This document shows, one piece after another, positions 25,038 to 36,071 of a stretch of 64,000 nt of DNA. The DNA comes from Aestuariivirga litoralis. GTDB lineage: Bacteria; Pseudomonadota; Alphaproteobacteria; Rhizobiales; Aestuariivirgaceae. The stretch spans positions 601,914-665,913 of the forward strand of contig NZ_QKVK01000002.1 of assembly GCF_003234965.1 (NCBI RefSeq), given 5' to 3'. Position numbers and translations under genes: made by a program. Positions within the stretch are counted from its first letter, which is position 1. Each line of letters starts with the position of its first letter. Below the pieces are notes generated by a model. It made no database searches. It was given only the letters and a program-made list of their open reading frames with translations, and had not been told where the DNA came from.

Positions 25038-26531
25038 ATGAACATCCACCAGCAGTCCCTGATGCACCCTGCCCTCTCACGCCTCCAGGATCGCACGCTC
25101 CTCAGGACACTGGGCCATGTGGCCGGCCGCTGGACAGCCGCCTCTGACGCCGCCGATTTCGCTGTAACGGACCCCGCAACGGGCCTGCTTGTGGCTCGCG
25201 TAGCGGCACTGGGCATGACCCAGACGGAGGCCGCCATCGCGGCGGCGGAAGCGGCCTTTGCCCCATGGCGTGACCGCCTGCCCCAGGACCGCGCCCGTAT
25301 CCTGCGGCGCTGGGGCGAGCTGATGCTGGCCAATGCGGAAGACCTCGCCTTGATCATGACCCTCGAACAGGGAAAGCCCTTAGCCGAGAGCCGCGGCGAG
25401 ATCGCCTATGCAGCGGAATTCCTCGACTGGTATGCGGGCGAGGCACTGCGCCTCAATGCCGAGAGCGTAACGCCGCACCTGAAGAACGCTGAGATGATCG
25501 TGCGGCGTGAGGCACTGGGCCCCGTGGGCGTGGTGACGCCGTGGAACTTTCCGAGCGCCATGATCACACGCAAGGTGGCTGCCGCACTCGCGGCAGGCTG
25601 CACCGCCGTCGTCCACCCGAGCGCAGAGACGCCGCTCTCAGGCTTGGCGCTGGCCGAGCTCGCCGAACGCGCCGGGCTTCCAGCGGGTGTTATGAACGTC
25701 GTGCCAGGCGATGCGGAAACGATCGTTGGGCGCATGTGCGCGGACCCAAGGCTCCGCGCCATGTCCTTCACCGGCTCCACTGAGATCGGCAAGATGATTG
25801 CCGCGCGCTGTGCGGCGACCATGAAGCGGTTGGTGATGGAGCTTGGCGGCCACGCGCCTCTCATCATCTTCTCTGACGCAGATGTGGAACGCGCCGTCAG
25901 CATCGCCATCGATGCCAAATTTGCGACCTCCGGGCAGGACTGTCTCGCCGCAAACCGAATCTATGTGGAGCGCCCGCTGCTCGCCACCTTTACACGCCGC
26001 TTCGCCGAGAGAATCGCGGCGCTAAAGGTGGGAGCAGGACTTGAGTCAGACACTGAGATCGGCCCCCTGATGCATGCCCGCGCCCTCGCCAAGGTCGAGG
26101 CGCAGGTGAAGGATGCACTGGACCGCGGCGGCAGGCTGCTCACCGGAGGCACAACTCACCCGGAGCTTCCGCTCGCATACCTGCCGACACTACTCGAAGG
26201 TGTGCCAGAAGATGCGTTGATCCATCGCGAGGAGACGTTCGGTCCCGTTGCGGCGGTGATGTGCTTCGACACGGAAGAAGAGGTCATCGTCCGCGCCAAT
26301 GCGAGTGAATACGGACTCGCCGCCTATATCGTCACCAAGGACGGTGCGCGCGCGCTGCGCCTGTCGCGCGCCCTTGCCTATGGCATGGTGGCGATCAACC
26401 GCGTGAAGATCACTGGGGGCCCCGTTCCTTTCGGCGGCTGGAAACAGTCGGGCCTTGGTCGCGAAGGATCGCGCCACGGGATGGAAGCCTTCACAGAACT
26501 CAAATATCTCTGCATCGACACCGCCGCCTGA
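25038..26531 (+). CDS. doeC: aspartate-semialdehyde dehydrogenase of ectoine catabolism, DoeC
   Basis: This 497-residue NAD(P)-dependent aldehyde dehydrogenase of the succinate-semialdehyde type oxidises aspartate semialdehyde to aspartate in ectoine breakdown. The NAD loop FTGSTEIGK (244-252), general base E268 in MELGGH and catalytic C302 in SGQDCLA are all present. It is unrelated in fold to the biosynthetic Asd at 28685. It is followed by doeD after 20 bases. The family alone would read GabD-like; the cluster points to DoeC. Confidence 0.88.
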   Translation: MNIHQQSLMHPALSRLQDRTLLRTLGHVAGRWTAASDAADFAVTDPATGLLVARVAALGMTQTEAAIAAAEAAFAPWRDRLPQDRARILRRWGELMLANAEDLALIMTLEQGKPLAESRGEIAYAAEFLDWYAGEALRLNAESVTPHLKNAEMIVRREALGPVGVVTPWNFPSAMITRKVAAALAAGCTAVVHPSAETPLSGLALAELAERAGLPAGVMNVVPGDAETIVGRMCADPRLRAMSFTGSTEIGKMIAARCAATMKRLVMELGGHAPLIIFSDADVERAVSIAIDAKFATSGQDCLAANRIYVERPLLATFTRRFAERIAALKVGAGLESDTEIGPLMHARALAKVEAQVKDALDRGGRLLTGGTTHPELPLAYLPTLLEGVPEDALIHREETFGPVAAVMCFDTEEEVIVRANASEYGLAAYIVTKDGARALRLSRALAYGMVAINRVKITGGPVPFGGWKQSGLGREGSRHGMEAFTELKYLCIDTAA

Positions 26532-26551
26532 GGCAGGAAAGGGAACACATC

Positions 26552-27925
26552 ATGCCGAACCGCACCAACGACCTAAACGCCTGGGACCGCGACCACTTCT
26601 TCCACCCCTCTACCCACATGGCACTCCATGCGCGCGGCGAGAGCCCGCGCCGCATGATGCAGGGCGGTGAAGGCTGCTACATTACCGACAGCGAAGGTCG
26701 CCGCAGTCTTGACGCCTTTGCTGGGCTCTATTGCGTAAACGTTGGCTATGGTCGTACGGAGATCGCCGATGCCATCGCAAAGCAGGCACATGAGCTTGCT
26801 TACTATCATGCGTATGTGGGCCACGGTACGGAGGCGAGCATCACGCTGGCGCGTATGATCGTAGAACGCGCGCCCGCCCACATGAGCCGCGTCTATTTTG
26901 GCCTCTCAGGCTCCGATGCCAATGAGACCAATATCAAACTCATCTGGTATTATAACAACGTCCTGGGCCGACCCGAGAAGAAGAAGATCATCAGCCGTTG
27001 GCGCGGCTATCACGGCTCGGGCGTGATGACGGGCTCGCTCACCGGGCTTGCGCTCTTCCACAGCCACTTCGATCTACCGCGGGCACCCGTGCTCCACACC
27101 GAAGCGCCCTATTTCTTCCGTCGTGCCGACCGCAACCAAAGCGAGGAACAGTTCAGCGCGCACTGCGCGGAAAAGCTGGAGGAGATGATCCTCGCCGAAG
27201 GACCAGACACGATCGCTGCCTTCATCGGCGAGCCAATCCTCGGCACCGGCGGCATCGTCCCGCCGCCCAAGGGATATTGGGCTGCCATTCAAGCTGTGCT
27301 GAAGAAGTATGATATTCTGCTGGTGGCAGATGAAGTGGTCACAGGCTTCGGCAGGCTTGGCAGCATGTTCGGCTCTACACATTATGGGATGGAGCCTGAC
27401 CTCATCACAATCGCCAAGGGCCTCACCTCCGCCTATGCGCCGCTCTCGGGCTCGATCGTCTCGCAGCGTGTGTGGGACGTGCTGGTGCAGGGCTCGGACG
27501 CCTTTGGGCCCATCGGTCATGGCTGGACCTATTCGGCCCATCCGATCTGCGCTGCCGCGGGCGTTGCCAATCTGGCGCTCATCGATGAGATGGGGCTGGT
27601 CAAGAACGCCGGCGAGACGGGCGCATACTTCAATAAGGCGCTGAAAGATGCACTCTCCGGCCACCGCAATGTGGGCGAGGTACGTGGCGACGGGTTGATG
27701 GCCGCTGTGGAGTTTGTGGAAGACCGAGACGACCGACGTTTCTTCGACCCAAGCAGCAAGGTGGGCCCCACGATCGCTTCCGCTCTGCTAGAGGAAGGGG
27801 TGATTGGCCGTGCCATGCCGCAGGGCGACATTCTCGGCTTTGCGCCGCCGCTCTGCCTCACGCCCAAGGAGGCCGAGACCGTAGTCGCGGCGACGCTTAA
27901 GGCGGTCAAAAGGGTGTTGGGCTGA
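26552..27925 (+). CDS. doeD: L-2,4-diaminobutyrate transaminase DoeD
   Basis: This 457-residue class III aminotransferase has PLP lysine K289 in TIAKGLTSAYAPLSG and PLP-nitrogen ligand D260 in LLVADEVVTGFGR. In this setting it converts 2,4-diaminobutyrate to aspartate semialdehyde, feeding DoeC. It shares the doeXCD direction, with AGGAAAGGG ahead of ATG 26552. Related enzymes use taurine, beta-alanine or pyruvate as partners, so the exact amino acceptor is open. Confidence 0.88.
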   Translation: MPNRTNDLNAWDRDHFFHPSTHMALHARGESPRRMMQGGEGCYITDSEGRRSLDAFAGLYCVNVGYGRTEIADAIAKQAHELAYYHAYVGHGTEASITLARMIVERAPAHMSRVYFGLSGSDANETNIKLIWYYNNVLGRPEKKKIISRWRGYHGSGVMTGSLTGLALFHSHFDLPRAPVLHTEAPYFFRRADRNQSEEQFSAHCAEKLEEMILAEGPDTIAAFIGEPILGTGGIVPPPKGYWAAIQAVLKKYDILLVADEVVTGFGRLGSMFGSTHYGMEPDLITIAKGLTSAYAPLSGSIVSQRVWDVLVQGSDAFGPIGHGWTYSAHPICAAAGVANLALIDEMGLVKNAGETGAYFNKALKDALSGHRNVGEVRGDGLMAAVEFVEDRDDRRFFDPSSKVGPTIASALLEEGVIGRAMPQGDILGFAPPLCLTPKEAETVVAATLKAVKRVLG

Positions 27926-27971
27926 GGCATATCGCAAACCTACGCACCGGTCCGCGCACCGTAGATTTGCA

Positions 27972-27987
27972 CCCCCGCAGGCGGGGG
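27972..27987. other. GC hairpin after doeD
   Basis: CCCCCG (27972-27977) and CGGGGG (27982-27987) pair around CAGG. It lies 47 bases after the doeD stop. Without a following T-run it is at best a weak or Rho-assisted stop. Confidence 0.4.
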
Positions 27988-28050
27988 AACCGTACACAAT
28001 AGTTCGGGTACGCTGAATTTCTAAGCGCCTGATTGGACTTCATATTTTCT

Positions 28051-28144
28051 GACCGTACTGATTTCGGGGAAGTACGGTCGGAATGAGACGGAAGGGCGCC
28101 TGAGACCAATTTTTAGCCCGGACCCAGTCTCAGAAGTACGGTCG
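28051..28144. repeat. repeated AGTACGGTCG palindromes in the gap before tRNA-Ser
   Basis: The gap 27926-28220 has no credible gene. GACCGTACT (28051-28059) pairs with AGTACGGTC (28071-28079), and AGTACGGTCG recurs at 28135-28144. TGAGAC (28101-28106) pairs with GTCTCA (28127-28132) between them. A similar GTACGGTCA string occurs in the variable arm of the tRNA-Ser at about 28250. The piece may be processing structure for the tRNA transcript or a scar of integration. Confidence 0.45.
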
Positions 28145-28220
28145 CCTCTGCCAAACCCTTTTGAAACCAAAAGGAATTTCTACGCTCATCTGGACTGGGT
28201 GGGAGTTTGCACTGGTAAAA

Positions 28221-28310
28221 TGGCGGAGAGGGAGGGATTCGAACCCCCGGTACGGTCACCCGTACTCCGCATTTCGAGTGCGGCGCGATCGACCACTCTG
28301 CCACCTCTCC
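28221..28310 (-). tRNA. tRNA-Ser (anticodon CGA)
   Basis: The 90-base gene has acceptor arms GGAGAGG/CCTCTCC, discriminator G and an encoded CCA (28221-28223). The anticodon arm CCGCA-CTCGAAA-TGCGG reads CGA, decoding UCG serine. The long variable arm (GTACGG/CCGTAC) and the T-loop GGTTCGAATCC are class II serine features. Its 3' end points at the ectoine cluster. Confidence 0.95.
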
Positions 28311-28583
28311 GCTATACAGGCGTGCCTGTGGATCGCGGGCGGTTGATAGCCGACGATTGGGCCCCTGCCAACCCCCTTTTGGGGCGATTTTCCCCGAGGT
28401 TGACTAAGGCGGCCTCGATGGCTAGAACCCGGCCGTTCACGAACAGGCAGGACGTCTGGCAAGGCATGGCCTTTTTCGCCGTCATCACTGGATTTAGGTG
28501 CGCCGCTTCCGCGGACCGCACTGGCCTTCCCGTGGCCGTGAAACTCACGAAAACCACCAAAACGGCGTGAGCCTTCTCCCCCG

Positions 28584-28608
28584 GCCTTCCCCCGCGGGGG
28601 TGGAAGGC
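28584..28608. other. strong GC hairpin in the tRNA-Ser/asd gap
   Basis: GCCTTCC (28584-28590) pairs with GGAAGGC (28602-28608), extended inward by CCC/GGG. The gap 28311-28684 holds no supported gene; frames across it overlap the tRNA or lack start signals. The hairpin lies about 75 bases before asd, so it would be in the asd leader if the promoter lies further up. I see no known riboswitch. Confidence 0.4.
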
Positions 28609-28684
28609 TGAACCCCCTTTTGCCCGAAAGCGGAGCTTTCCAAGCTCGCGGGGGACGGGTTGGACGGCTTCTAGGAGAATGAAG

Positions 28685-29722
28685 ATGGGTTACAAGGTTG
28701 CGGTCGTCGGCGCCACGGGCAATGTGGGCCGCGAAATGCTGTCGATCCTCGATGAGCGCCAGTTTCCGGTGGATGAGTGTTTCGCCATCGCCTCGCGCAA
28801 GTCGATGGGTGTCGAAGTCTCCTTCGGCGACAAGACGCTGAAGTGCCAGGACCTCGAGCAGTTCGATTTCTCCAAGGTCGATTTCTGCCTGATGTCGGCG
28901 GGTTCCGCCGTGTCGAAGGACTGGTCGCCCAAGATCGGCGCCACCGGCTGCATCGTGATCGACAATTCTTCCTGCTGGCGCTACGACCCCGAGGTGCCGC
29001 TGATCGTTCCGGAAGTGAACGCCAATGTGCTGGCCGATTACATGGCCAGGCCCAACCGCCGCAACATCATCGCCAACCCCAACTGCTCCACGGCACAGCT
29101 CGTCGTGGTGCTGAAGCCGCTCCACGACGTGGCCAAGATCAAGCGTGTCGTCGTCGCCACCTACCAGTCCGTCTCGGGCGCGGGCAAGGAAGGCCTCGAC
29201 GAGCTGTGGAACCAGACCAAGGGCATCTTCGTCACCGATGCACCGACGCCGAAGAAGTTCACCAAGCAGATCGCCTTCAATGTCATTCCCCACATCGACG
29301 TGTTCATGGACTCGGGCGACACCAAGGAAGAGTGGAAGATGGTGGTCGAGACCAAGAAGATCCTCGATCCCAAGATCAAGCTGACCGCAACCTGCGTGCG
29401 CGTTCCGGTCTTCGTCGGCCATTCCGAGGCCGTGAACATCGAGTTCGAGCAGCCGATCTCCGCCGAGGAGGCACGCGAGATCCTGCGCGAGGCGCCGGGC
29501 TGCATGGTGGTCGACAAGCGCGAGAATGGCGGCTACGTGACGCCCGTCGAATGCGTGGGCGACTTCGCCACCTTCATTTCTCGCATCCGTGAGGACGCGA
29601 CGATCGACAACGGCCTGAACCTCTGGGTGGTGTCGGACAATTTGCGCAAGGGTGCCGCACTGAACGCCGTTCAGATCGCCGAAAGCCTGATCAACCGCGG
29701 ATTGATCAAGAAGGCCGCCTGA
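28685..29722 (+). CDS. asd: aspartate-semialdehyde dehydrogenase (biosynthetic)
   Basis: The 345-residue enzyme makes aspartate semialdehyde from aspartyl phosphate with NADPH, the branch point to lysine/diaminopimelate, threonine and methionine. NADP motif VVGATGNVGREML is at the N-terminus; the active-site cysteine is in NPNCSTAQLV; QSVSGAGKEGLDEL follows. ATG 28685 is chosen because AGGAG then sits 7 bases upstream; ATG 28679 would touch that site. A strong terminator follows the stop. This Asd runs opposite to DoeC chemistry, which consumes the same semialdehyde. Confidence 0.95.
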   Translation: MGYKVAVVGATGNVGREMLSILDERQFPVDECFAIASRKSMGVEVSFGDKTLKCQDLEQFDFSKVDFCLMSAGSAVSKDWSPKIGATGCIVIDNSSCWRYDPEVPLIVPEVNANVLADYMARPNRRNIIANPNCSTAQLVVVLKPLHDVAKIKRVVVATYQSVSGAGKEGLDELWNQTKGIFVTDAPTPKKFTKQIAFNVIPHIDVFMDSGDTKEEWKMVVETKKILDPKIKLTATCVRVPVFVGHSEAVNIEFEQPISAEEAREILREAPGCMVVDKRENGGYVTPVECVGDFATFISRIREDATIDNGLNLWVVSDNLRKGAALNAVQIAESLINRGLIKKAA

Positions 29723-29748
29723 CGCGCTCCAGTCTGTGGATCGGAAAG

Positions 29749-29778
29749 AAGGATGTGATCTCCGTCACATCCTTTTTT
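29749..29778 (+). terminator. Rho-independent terminator of asd (also a TGTGA-N6-TCACA palindrome)
   Basis: AAGGATGTGA (29749-29758) pairs with TCACATCCTT (29765-29774) around a 6-base loop, and the T-run extends to 29778. It ends 54 bases before the next gene. The stem includes TGTGATCTCCGTCACA, which also fits the CRP/FNR-family binding consensus. Confidence 0.88.
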
Positions 29779-29832
29779 CGTGGGCGGTGCCTAGCTGACG
29801 GGTGAGATGAACCCGTCACAGGAGCGCCGGCC

Positions 29833-30516
29833 TTGACCTATCCCAGGCTCACCAAATGCATGCCGGACGAGAGCCGGCCCAACCCTTTCCACCTCCTGCA
29901 CAAGGCCCTGCGCTTCGGGCATTGCCGCATGCTGTCGGAACTGGGAGCACAGGACTTCGGCGATGACGCGGCAGCAAGCCGCCTGCTGCTGCAGCTGGTC
30001 CAGCATCTGGAGCTGTACCGGTCGGTGGCCGAGGCCCGCCAGGCGGCACTGCTGGAGGCGCTCAGCCAGCGCGGACTCGAGGTGGAGGCCTCCGCCTGCC
30101 AGGACCACCTGGGGCACCTCACGGCCATCAGCGAACTGGGTTCGCTGGTGCGGGCCGTCAACGTGGCTGCACCGCAGCGCCGCCGCCTTGCCGGACGCAG
30201 CATCTATCGCTGCTATGCGCTCTACACCTCCTCGGACATGGCGCGCATGGACGAGGACGAGACCCTGCTGCTCTCCTCGCTGCATGACAGTCTCGACGAT
30301 GAGGCGCTGCGCGGCATCGAGGGCCATGCCTTCGCCGACCTGGCACCCGCCCATTTCGAGCCGTTGATGCGTCTGCTCCTGCCCGCCCTGTCGACGACGG
30401 AACTGGAAGGCCTGTTGGCCGTGCTGCGCCAGTACATGGATGCTGACCAGTACGACACCGAGGTGGAGCCGGTGATGCGTCCGCTGCTGGCCACCAGCAG
30501 CTCGGCGGCTGCCTGA
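29833..30516 (+). CDS. hemerythrin-like paralogue with eroded metal site
   Basis: This 227-residue helical protein is clearly related to the next gene (shared HKALR-GHCRML start and the RS/RRLYRRYA-type middle). The downstream copy keeps HDLEHMDIEE; here the matching stretch is SDMARMDEDE, so two histidines are gone. DHLGH replaces DHAEH, and the HLEGENREIH segment is also altered. It probably cannot bind a normal di-iron centre. The start TTG 29833 follows AGGAG; ATG 29860 is an alternative. A role as partner or sensor of the intact paralogue is speculative. Confidence 0.65.
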   Translation: MTYPRLTKCMPDESRPNPFHLLHKALRFGHCRMLSELGAQDFGDDAAASRLLLQLVQHLELYRSVAEARQAALLEALSQRGLEVEASACQDHLGHLTAISELGSLVRAVNVAAPQRRRLAGRSIYRCYALYTSSDMARMDEDETLLLSSLHDSLDDEALRGIEGHAFADLAPAHFEPLMRLLLPALSTTELEGLLAVLRQYMDADQYDTEVEPVMRPLLATSSSAAA

Positions 30517-30541
30517 AATTTTCGTTACATGAGTACTACGC

Positions 30542-30557
30542 TGTGATGCACATCACG
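30542..30557. promoter_or_regulatory. CRP/FNR-type palindrome upstream of the hemerythrin gene
   Basis: TGTGATGCACATCACG has arms GTGATG/CATCAC around CA, close to CRP/FNR/DNR-family sites. It lies 65 bases before ATG 30622. Control of hemerythrin-like genes by oxygen- or NO-responsive FNR relatives is common. The regulator is inferred. Confidence 0.5.
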
Positions 30558-30621
30558 TCATCGCCTTCCGGCGAAGGCTAGGCTGGCCGCATTGCAGTCA
30601 CAGCTTCACTGGAGGAACGAC

Positions 30622-31320
30622 ATGACCAGCAACTACGTCCCGGACGAGACCCGCTACAACTTCTACCGCAACATCCACAAGGCGCTGCGGCTGGGCCATT
30701 GCCGCATGCTGCCGGCCCTGGGCGCGCTCGACTATCGCGACCGGGCCCGCACCGAGGTGGTGATGGCCGATCTCCGCAACCTCCTCTCCCTTGGCCGCGG
30801 CCATCTCGAGGGTGAGAACCGCGAGATCCACTCGGCCCTCGAGCAGCGCGCACCGGGCGCCTCCGCACATGCGGCGGAGGACCATGCGGAGCACGAACGG
30901 AGTTTCGAGGAGATCGAGGAGCTGATCGCCATGATCGAACAGGCGCCCCTGCCGGAGCGCGAGCTGATGGGCCGCCGCCTGTATCGCCGCTATGCCGTCT
31001 TCGCAGCGCATGACCTCGAGCACATGGACATCGAGGAGACGGAACTCCTCACCGCGCTGCACGATACATTCACCGATGCCGAGCTGATGGAGATCGAAGC
31101 GCGCATCGTGGCAGGCGTGCCACCGCAGAAGATGGCCGCGGTGATGATGCTGATGGCGCCCGCCCTCAACCATGGCGAACGCGTGGACCTCATTGCAAAG
31201 CTGCAGAAGGTTATGCCGGAACAGGCCTTCAACGGACTGCTCAGCACGGCCATCAAGCCGGCCCTGGAAGGCGGCGACTATCGTGCGGTGGTCGGCGAAC
31301 TGATGCTGCGGGCAGCGTAA
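30622..31320 (+). CDS. hemerythrin domain-containing protein
   Basis: This 232-residue protein has histidine/carboxylate spacing compatible with a hemerythrin-like di-iron four-helix bundle: H19 (NIHKAL), H61 and E65 (GHLEGEN), H70, H88/H91 (EDHAEH), H130/H134 with E138 (HDLEHMDIEE). Such proteins bind oxygen, nitric oxide or iron, or sense them. GGAGG precedes ATG 30622. An FNR-type site lies upstream. It is intact while its upstream paralogue has lost ligands. The final ~60 residues are an extra helical region. Confidence 0.78.
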   Translation: MTSNYVPDETRYNFYRNIHKALRLGHCRMLPALGALDYRDRARTEVVMADLRNLLSLGRGHLEGENREIHSALEQRAPGASAHAAEDHAEHERSFEEIEELIAMIEQAPLPERELMGRRLYRRYAVFAAHDLEHMDIEETELLTALHDTFTDAELMEIEARIVAGVPPQKMAAVMMLMAPALNHGERVDLIAKLQKVMPEQAFNGLLSTAIKPALEGGDYRAVVGELMLRAA

Positions 31321-31330
31321 ATCCCACCGG

Positions 31331-31358
31331 CCCCGCCCTCAGGCTGCTGGGGGCGGGG
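31331..31358. terminator. bidirectional hairpin between convergent genes
   Basis: CCCCGCCC (31331-31338) pairs with GGGCGGGG (31351-31358). It lies between the convergent hemerythrin and DUF1223 genes, 10 bases from each stop. There is no T-run, so termination efficiency is uncertain. Confidence 0.55.
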
Positions 31359-31369
31359 ACGCGCCACGC

Positions 31370-32113
31370 CTAGCTCGTCAGGCGACCCCAGGCGGAAACG
31401 CCCAGCACCGGCCCGACCTTGCCGCTCTGCAGCAGCGCCACGCAGCCTGTGGCATCGTGGGTCAGCAATCCGTCCTTGGGGAGCGACACGCTGGCTGGTG
31501 CGCCCTTCCACATGGCGGCGGGAACGAGCTTCCTCACCACGTTGGTATAGCTCACCTCGCGGCCGGCCATTTCGCCCTTCTCGATCTTCACGCTCACATG
31601 GTCGAGGATGGGCATCACCCACAGCGTCGCTTCGCCCTGGCCTGCCCCGACGTCGATGACAAGTTCCCTGCCGCGATCGTTGATCGACACCGGCACGGGC
31701 CAGGTCTTCTCGCGCGATTGGTCGAGCACCGCAAAGACTTCGGAGCGCTGGCTGCCGACCATCTGCTTCGATCCGTTGACGATCATCTGCGGGGTATAGA
31801 CGTCCATGTCGCCGCGCGCCTTGGCATAGTCGTACTGGCGCTGCGAAAAGTCGGGGCCGGCGAGCGTGTCCTTCCAGCCGAGATAGTCCCAGTAGTCGAC
31901 GTGGAAGGTCAGCGCCAGCACGCCCGGCTTGTCACGGAGCTCGGCCAGCAACCTGTCGCCAGGCGGACAGGAATTGCAGCCCTGACTCGAGAACAGCTCC
32001 ACCACCACGTCGATGGGCTCCACCGCCTCGGCGCGACCCGCCAGACAGACTATACTCGCCCCCGCCCCGAGGGCGAGGCACTGGCGGCGGGAGATGGACA
32101 GCACGTCGGACAT
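31370..32113 (-). CDS. DUF1223 thioredoxin-like secreted protein
   Basis: This 247-residue protein has an N-terminal export signal with SRRQCLALGAGAS (possible Tat type), then VVELFSSQGCNSCPPGDRLLAEL, the DUF1223 signature with a C46-x2-C49 redox pair. WDYLGWKD and YTPQMIVNG are further family stretches. The domain resembles thioredoxin folds; its function is not known. It is transcribed toward the hemerythrin genes and preceded by a repeat-bearing gap. Confidence 0.85.
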   Translation of the reverse strand: MSDVLSISRRQCLALGAGASIVCLAGRAEAVEPIDVVVELFSSQGCNSCPPGDRLLAELRDKPGVLALTFHVDYWDYLGWKDTLAGPDFSQRQYDYAKARGDMDVYTPQMIVNGSKQMVGSQRSEVFAVLDQSREKTWPVPVSINDRGRELVIDVGAGQGEATLWVMPILDHVSVKIEKGEMAGREVSYTNVVRKLVPAAMWKGAPASVSLPKDGLLTHDATGCVALLQSGKVGPVLGVSAWGRLTS

Positions 32114-32215
32114 GCCCCCTTATGGCGCGAAAGGCCCGTGAGCGCCACTCACGAGCCTTGCAGGACGTTCACGAATGCGTTCCTTATCCGATCACCCGGA
32201 GCCAATTCTCTCCTT

Positions 32216-32299
32216 CCATCATACCCGGGCCTGTCCCGGGTATCCTTTGGAGAGTGCAGCGCCGAAAAAGGTTCGCCGGGACAAGCCCGGCGATGATGG
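32216..32299. repeat. REP/BIME-like palindromic repeat, copy 1
   Basis: This element of about 84 bases has two facing palindromes (CCCGGGCCTGTCCCGGG and CGCCGGGACAAGCCCGGCG) joined by a variable middle and bounded by CATCAT/ATGATG. Copies 2 and 3 at 35185 and 39294 share the CGGGACAAGCCCGG core and ATCCTTT after the first palindrome. It lies in the DUF1223/acnA gap. Confidence 0.75.
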
Positions 32300-32322
32300 A
32301 GGTGGGAGAGGTCGCCTGAACG

Positions 32323-35022
<2,700 letters not shown>

Positions 35023-35184
35023 CGGGGGCCTCTTTCAGGAATGGGATGGCGTGGTTCTAATCGCTTTCGCGCAACCGCACCAGTTGAACCAAGGGCGGAA
35101 GCCATAAATTGGTTCGATGGCTTGTGTGAAGATTGCGGGAGGGTTTGGCCGCGACCTCGTCCTTCTTGCCATCCCCCACAACCC

Positions 35185-35260
35185 CATCTTCGCCGGGCTC
35201 GTCCCGGCGATCCTTTCGGGGCGCCAAAAAAGATGGCCGGGACAAGCCCGGCCATGATGA
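35185..35260. repeat. REP/BIME-like palindromic repeat, copy 2
   Basis: This copy is built as copy 1: CGCCGGGCTCGTCCCGGCG, ATCCTTT, a variable middle, then GGCCGGGACAAGCCCGGCC and ATGATGAT. It lies in the gap between acnA and sdhB. The facing palindromes could form one long RNA stem and may protect or end the sdh transcript. Confidence 0.75.
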
Positions 35261-35282
35261 TCGTTAGGGGAGAGCCCGGCCC

Positions 35283-36059
35283 TCAGACCCTCCGCTCCAC
35301 CATCATCTTCTTGATCTCCGCGATCGCCTTCGCCGGGCTCAGGCCCTTCGGGCAGGTCTTGGCGCAGTTCATGATGGTGTGGCAGCGATAGAGGCGGAAG
35401 GGGTCCTCGAGATTGTCCAGCCGCTCGCCTGTCCCCTCGTCGCGCGAATCGATGAGCCAGCGATAGGCCTGCAGCAGGGCGGCGGGGCCGAGATAGCGGT
35501 CGCCGTTCCACCAGTAGGAGGGGCAGGACGTCGAGCAGCAGGCGCAGAGGATGCACTCGTAGAGGCCGTCGAGCTTCTTGCGGTCTTCCGGATACTGCTT
35601 CCACTCGGTCTGCGGCTCGGGCGACTGGGTGATGAGCCAGGGCTGGATCGAGCGGTGCTGGGCATAGAAGCGGGTGAGGTCGGGCACCAGGTCCTTGATC
35701 ACCGGCATGTGCGGCAGCGGATAGATCTTCACGTCGCCCTTCACCTCGTCGCAGGACTTGAGGCAGGCGAGCGTGTTGGTGCCGTCGATGTTCATGGCAC
35801 AGGAGCCGCAGATTCCCTCGCGGCATGAGCGCCTGAAGGTCAGCGTCGGGTCCTGCTCGTTCTTGATCTTGATCAGCGCGTCGAGAACCATCGGGCCACA
35901 CTTGTCCATGTCGACCGTATAGGTGTCGATATGCGGGTTCTGCCCGTCATCGGGGTTCCAGCGGTAGATCTTGAAGTCCTTCAGGTTCTTGCCCTGGGGC
36001 TTCGGCCAGGTCTTGCCCTGCTGGACCTTGGAGTTCCTGGGAAGTGAGAATTCGGCCAT
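35283..36059 (-). CDS. sdhB: succinate dehydrogenase iron-sulfur subunit
   Basis: The 258-residue electron-transfer subunit of complex II has [2Fe-2S] cysteines C79, C84, C87 and C99 (CREGICGSC...C). The [4Fe-4S] and [3Fe-4S] clusters come from [11 protein letters not shown] and [14 protein letters not shown]. It receives electrons from SdhA and passes them to quinone at SdhCD. It is last in the sdhCDAB operon, 12 bases after sdhA. Confidence 0.97.
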   Translation of the reverse strand: MAEFSLPRNSKVQQGKTWPKPQGKNLKDFKIYRWNPDDGQNPHIDTYTVDMDKCGPMVLDALIKIKNEQDPTLTFRRSCREGICGSCAMNIDGTNTLACLKSCDEVKGDVKIYPLPHMPVIKDLVPDLTRFYAQHRSIQPWLITQSPEPQTEWKQYPEDRKKLDGLYECILCACCSTSCPSYWWNGDRYLGPAALLQAYRWLIDSRDEGTGERLDNLEDPFRLYRCHTIMNCAKTCPKGLSPAKAIAEIKKMMVERRV

Positions 36060-36071
36060 GTCTCGTTCCGA

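Noticed and set aside
28199..28570. Open frame across the tRNA-Ser gene
   Set aside because: Its first part reads the tRNA itself and the rest has no recognisable content.
28311..28684. Lysine riboswitch before asd
   Set aside because: Only simple GC hairpins are visible; none of the conserved lysine riboswitch elements could be found.
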